Shown here: positions 61,630-64,000 of the stretch, piece after piece
Numbering within the stretch: position 1 is the stretch's first letter
Layout of the letters: each line of letters opens with the position of its first letter
NCBI RefSeq assembly: GCF_001184025.1
Contig: NZ_BBYG01000009.1
Location: 638,145 to 702,144 of the forward strand
From: Streptomyces maremycinicus
GTDB lineage: Bacteria > Actinomycetota > Actinomycetes > Streptomycetales > Streptomycetaceae
Direction of reading: 5' to 3'
Length of the DNA: 64,000 nt
The notes under the pieces: model-generated
What the model was told of the DNA's origin: nothing
Seen by the model: the letters and a program-made list of their open reading frames with translations, nothing else
Databases searched by the model: none
Program-made: the position numbers and the translations under genes

Positions 61630-61950
61630 TTACTGGTTCTGCGGCGGCAGCGCGGCGACGAAGGGGTGGTCGCGCTCGATCAGACCCAGCTTGCTGGCTC
61701 CGCCGGGCGAGCCGAGCTCGTCGAAGAACTCGACGTTCGCCTTGTAGTAGTCCTTCCACTCCTCCGGAGTGTCGTCCTCGTAGAAGATCGCCTCGACCGG
61801 GCAGACCGGCTCACAGGCGCCGCAGTCGACGCATTCGTCCGGGTGGATGTACAAGGACCGCTGGCCCTCGTAGATGCAGTCGACCGGGCACTCTTCGATG
61901 CATGCCTTGTCCTTGACGTCGACACAAGGCTGCGCGATGACGTAGGTCAC
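61630..61950 (-). CDS. fdxA: 7Fe ferredoxin (3Fe-4S/4Fe-4S)
   Basis: 106 residues. CVDVKDKACIEECPVDC and CVDCGACEPVCP give the cysteines for one 3Fe-4S and one 4Fe-4S cluster, and YEDDTPEEWKDYYKAN follows as in bacterial 7Fe ferredoxins. It is a small soluble electron carrier, for example to P450s. Divergent from the GNAT gene, 140 bases apart; GGAACGA-type sequence before the ATG serves as ribosome site. Confidence 0.96.
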   Translation of the reverse strand: MTYVIAQPCVDVKDKACIEECPVDCIYEGQRSLYIHPDECVDCGACEPVCPVEAIFYEDDTPEEWKDYYKANVEFFDELGSPGGASKLGLIERDHPFVAALPPQNQ

Positions 61951-62090
61951 GCTGTCGTTCCTCCTCGATAGGGCGCCGGCGGGCCTCCTCAGGCTCCGCC
62001 GCCTGGCGCGCGGGAGCGCGGCGTCGTCGATGCCCGCCTCTAGTATCTCCGTTCCTGGGCATGATCCGAACAGGAGGGGTGAACTGACCT

Positions 62091-63086
62091 GTGGAAATCT
62101 CGGCCGCCGGACGCCTCGCGGTCCGCATCACCACTGCTGACGTGGGCAAACGTGTCTCCGTACGATGCCTGACCGAGCCCGGTACCGCCGGGGGGAAATT
62201 CACCGACACGGTAGGCGTTCTCACATCATGGGACGCCGGTGTGCTGCTGATCACACAAAAGAGCGGCGAGAGCGTGCGGGTTGACGCATCCTCGCTGGTC
62301 GCCGGGAAGGTCGTACCCGCCGCCCCGGCCCGCCGTCGGGGCCCGGCCGCCGGCTACGGGGAGCTCGCGCAGGTCGCCTCCCGGGCCTGGCGTCCGCTGG
62401 AGAGCGCGCGGCTCGGCGAGTGGGAACTGCGGGCCGCCGCCGGGTTCACCCGGCGGGCCAACTCGGTGCTGCCGCTCGGCTCACCGGGCGTCCCCCTCGA
62501 CGAGGCGCTGGACGTCGTACGGCGCTGGTACGGCGAGCGCGGGCTGCCCGCCTACGTACAGACCGCGACGGGGGCCGAGGGCACCCAGGAGCTGCTGTGC
62601 GCGGAGCTGGAGGGGCGCGGGTGGGTGCGTGAGGTGACCGCCGAGCTGTGGATCGGGGCACTGGCGCCGCTCGCCGACCGGGCGGAGGCTGAGGGGGTGG
62701 TCCTGGCCCGGGAGGCCGACGAGTCGTGGCTGGCCCGGTATCAGCGCAAGGGGGTGAGCGAGGTGGCCCTGAAGGTGCTGACGAGCGGGCCCTCGGTGTG
62801 GTTCGCCTCCGTGCCCGGGGAGCCCGGCGAGGCTCCCGCCGCCATCGGGCGGTGTGTGGTGGACGGACGGTGGGCCGGTTTCGCGGCGGTCGAGGTCGAC
62901 CCGGCGCGGCGGCGGCGGGGGCTGGCCACGCTCGTGATGGCCGCGCTCGCCCGGCGGGCGCTGGAGGAGGGGGCGTCGGCGGCCTGGCTCCAGGTGGAGG
63001 AGCACAACGCGGGGGCGCGGGCGATGTACGCCGGGATGGGCTTCGCGGCGCATCACGCGTACCACCACTACCGGGAGCTGCCGTGA
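62091..63086 (+). CDS. GNAT family acetyltransferase with N-terminal SH3-like domain
   Basis: 331 residues from GTG 62091, AGGAGGGG 11 bases upstream. Residues about 1-85 form a small beta domain (VGKRVSVRCLTEP, VRVDASSLVAGKVV). The rest is a GNAT tandem; the C-terminal acetyl-CoA loop is VEVDPARRRRGLATLVMAAL, followed by NAGARAMYAGMGF. Substrate unknown. The stop overlaps the next start (GTGA), so it is coupled to the SirB1-like gene. Confidence 0.88.
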   Translation: MEISAAGRLAVRITTADVGKRVSVRCLTEPGTAGGKFTDTVGVLTSWDAGVLLITQKSGESVRVDASSLVAGKVVPAAPARRRGPAAGYGELAQVASRAWRPLESARLGEWELRAAAGFTRRANSVLPLGSPGVPLDEALDVVRRWYGERGLPAYVQTATGAEGTQELLCAELEGRGWVREVTAELWIGALAPLADRAEAEGVVLAREADESWLARYQRKGVSEVALKVLTSGPSVWFASVPGEPGEAPAAIGRCVVDGRWAGFAAVEVDPARRRRGLATLVMAALARRALEEGASAAWLQVEEHNAGARAMYAGMGFAAHHAYHHYRELP

Positions 63087-63925
63087 GCGGGTTCGACGCC
63101 GGTGAGGCGCGGCGGCGGTTCGCCGAGGAGGCCCGGGCCGAGCGGCCCGACCTGGCGCTGCTGTGCCTGCTGATCGGGGCGGGGCCGGACCCGGAGCTGG
63201 ACGAGGCCGCGCTGGACGCCGCGCAGATCGAGCTGGACCGGCTGGCGGGCGAGCTGCCGTACCGGCCCGGCGGGCCGCGGGCGTGGGCGGAGGCGCTGCG
63301 GGAGCTGCTCGGCGAGCGGTACGGGTTCCGCGGTGCGGCCGCGGACTACGAGCGGCTGGAGTCGTCGCTGCTCCACCGGGTGCTGGTACAGCGGCGGGGC
63401 CTGCCGATCCTGCTGTCCGTGGTGTGGGTGGAGGTGGCGCGGCGGGCCGGGGCGCCGGTGTACGGGGTCGCGCTGCCGGGTCACTTCGTGGTGGGGTTCG
63501 GGCCGCCCGCGGACCTCGGGCGCCAGGTGCTGGCCGATCCCTTCGACGGGGGCCGGATCCTGTCGGGCGAGGACGCGGAGTCGCTGGTCACCGCGGCGAC
63601 AGGGGCACGTCTCAAGCCCTCGATGCTGATCCCGGCGGAGCCGCTGGACGTCGTGATGCGGATCCTGAACAACATCCGCTCGTGGGCCGTCGCCCGGCCG
63701 GAGCGGTCGGACGTCGCGCTGTGGGCCGTGGAGCTGGCGCTGGCCGTGCCCTCCCACCCGGCCCGGCTGCGCTACGAGAAGGGGCAGCTGCTGGTCCAGC
63801 GGGGGGACTTCGTCGGCGGGGCCGTGGAGCTGGAGGAGTACGCGGGACTGGTCGAGGTCGTGGACGAGGGAACCGCGGAGCGCGTGCGCAAGGAGGCGTT
63901 CGCCGCACGGGCCATGCTGAACTGA
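63083..63925 (+). CDS. SirB1/transglutaminase-like family protein
   Basis: 280 residues from GTG 63083. The N-terminal SirB1-like domain contains RRGLPILLSVVWVEVARRAG and GVALPGHFVVGF, in which Ser replaces the usual catalytic Cys of transglutaminases. A C-terminal TPR-like part reads LRYEKGQLLVQRGDFVGGAVELEEYA. It is probably a non-catalytic or altered protein; function unknown. Ends 75 bases before the window edge, where nothing else is seen. Confidence 0.88.
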   Translation: MSGFDAGEARRRFAEEARAERPDLALLCLLIGAGPDPELDEAALDAAQIELDRLAGELPYRPGGPRAWAEALRELLGERYGFRGAAADYERLESSLLHRVLVQRRGLPILLSVVWVEVARRAGAPVYGVALPGHFVVGFGPPADLGRQVLADPFDGGRILSGEDAESLVTAATGARLKPSMLIPAEPLDVVMRILNNIRSWAVARPERSDVALWAVELALAVPSHPARLRYEKGQLLVQRGDFVGGAVELEEYAGLVEVVDEGTAERVRKEAFAARAMLN

Positions 63926-64000
63926 GCCACCGGCAGGCGCCCGCCTCCGCCGCGGAGCGGCCCGCCCGGCGGAGGGACACCCGTCTCGGCGGAGCCCCTC

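Overview
The window is very GC-rich DNA with strong third-position GC bias, GTG starts, dense overlapping reading frames and long GC-rich hairpins between genes. This points to a Streptomyces-like actinomycete chromosome core. No tRNA, rRNA, CRISPR array, insertion sequence or prophage was seen. Most genes are housekeeping genes with recognisable families.

Layout. 1-3735: the AdnAB-type helicase-nuclease pair (one partial). 4092-11936: an alkyltransferase-like protein, a large membrane protein joining a kinase-like domain to a lipid-flippase-like domain, two tandem secreted tripeptidyl aminopeptidases, and the MoeZ adenylyltransferase/rhodanese. 12000-17622: a compact leftward operon with a PelF-type glycosyltransferase, a polytopic membrane protein, a repeat-rich Pro/Gly reading frame, a 50-codon frame, a sugar-nucleotide epimerase and a spherulin-4/GH135-like hydrolase. 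This is the best candidate for an under-described system: an exopolysaccharide assembly locus. 17889-23740: a peptide ABC importer operon preceded by what looks like a leaderless 31-codon leader peptide.

23774-34903: a DUF3152 putative metalloprotease, hydrolases, small conserved actinobacterial proteins, a TetR regulator, a ferritin-like protein, a DEAD-box RNA helicase with a very long repeated basic tail and an apparent CTG start, and a NYN-domain protein. 35028-46529: MarC, a PHP phosphoesterase, an MFS exporter, a SUFU-domain protein, a magnesium-related group (CorA with a short upstream leader ORF, an MgtE-N/CBS protein overlapping a DUF1003 membrane protein), a lipoprotein and Mrp.

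46699-63925: a block whose gene order resembles that of mycobacteria: tatB, htrA, anti-sigma, sigE, O-methyltransferase (apparent ATT start), DUF3117, tag, a DivIVA-like membrane protein, folP2, LOG, dapE, dapC and fdxA. It ends with a GNAT protein and a SirB1/transglutaminase-like protein. Themes are envelope stress and protein quality control (SigE/HtrA/TatB), diaminopimelate/lysine synthesis for peptidoglycan (DapE, DapC), DNA repair (AdnAB, Tag, ATL) and magnesium homeostasis. Nearly all convergent gene pairs are separated by strong inverted repeats. All functional calls come from reading motifs by eye; no database search was run.
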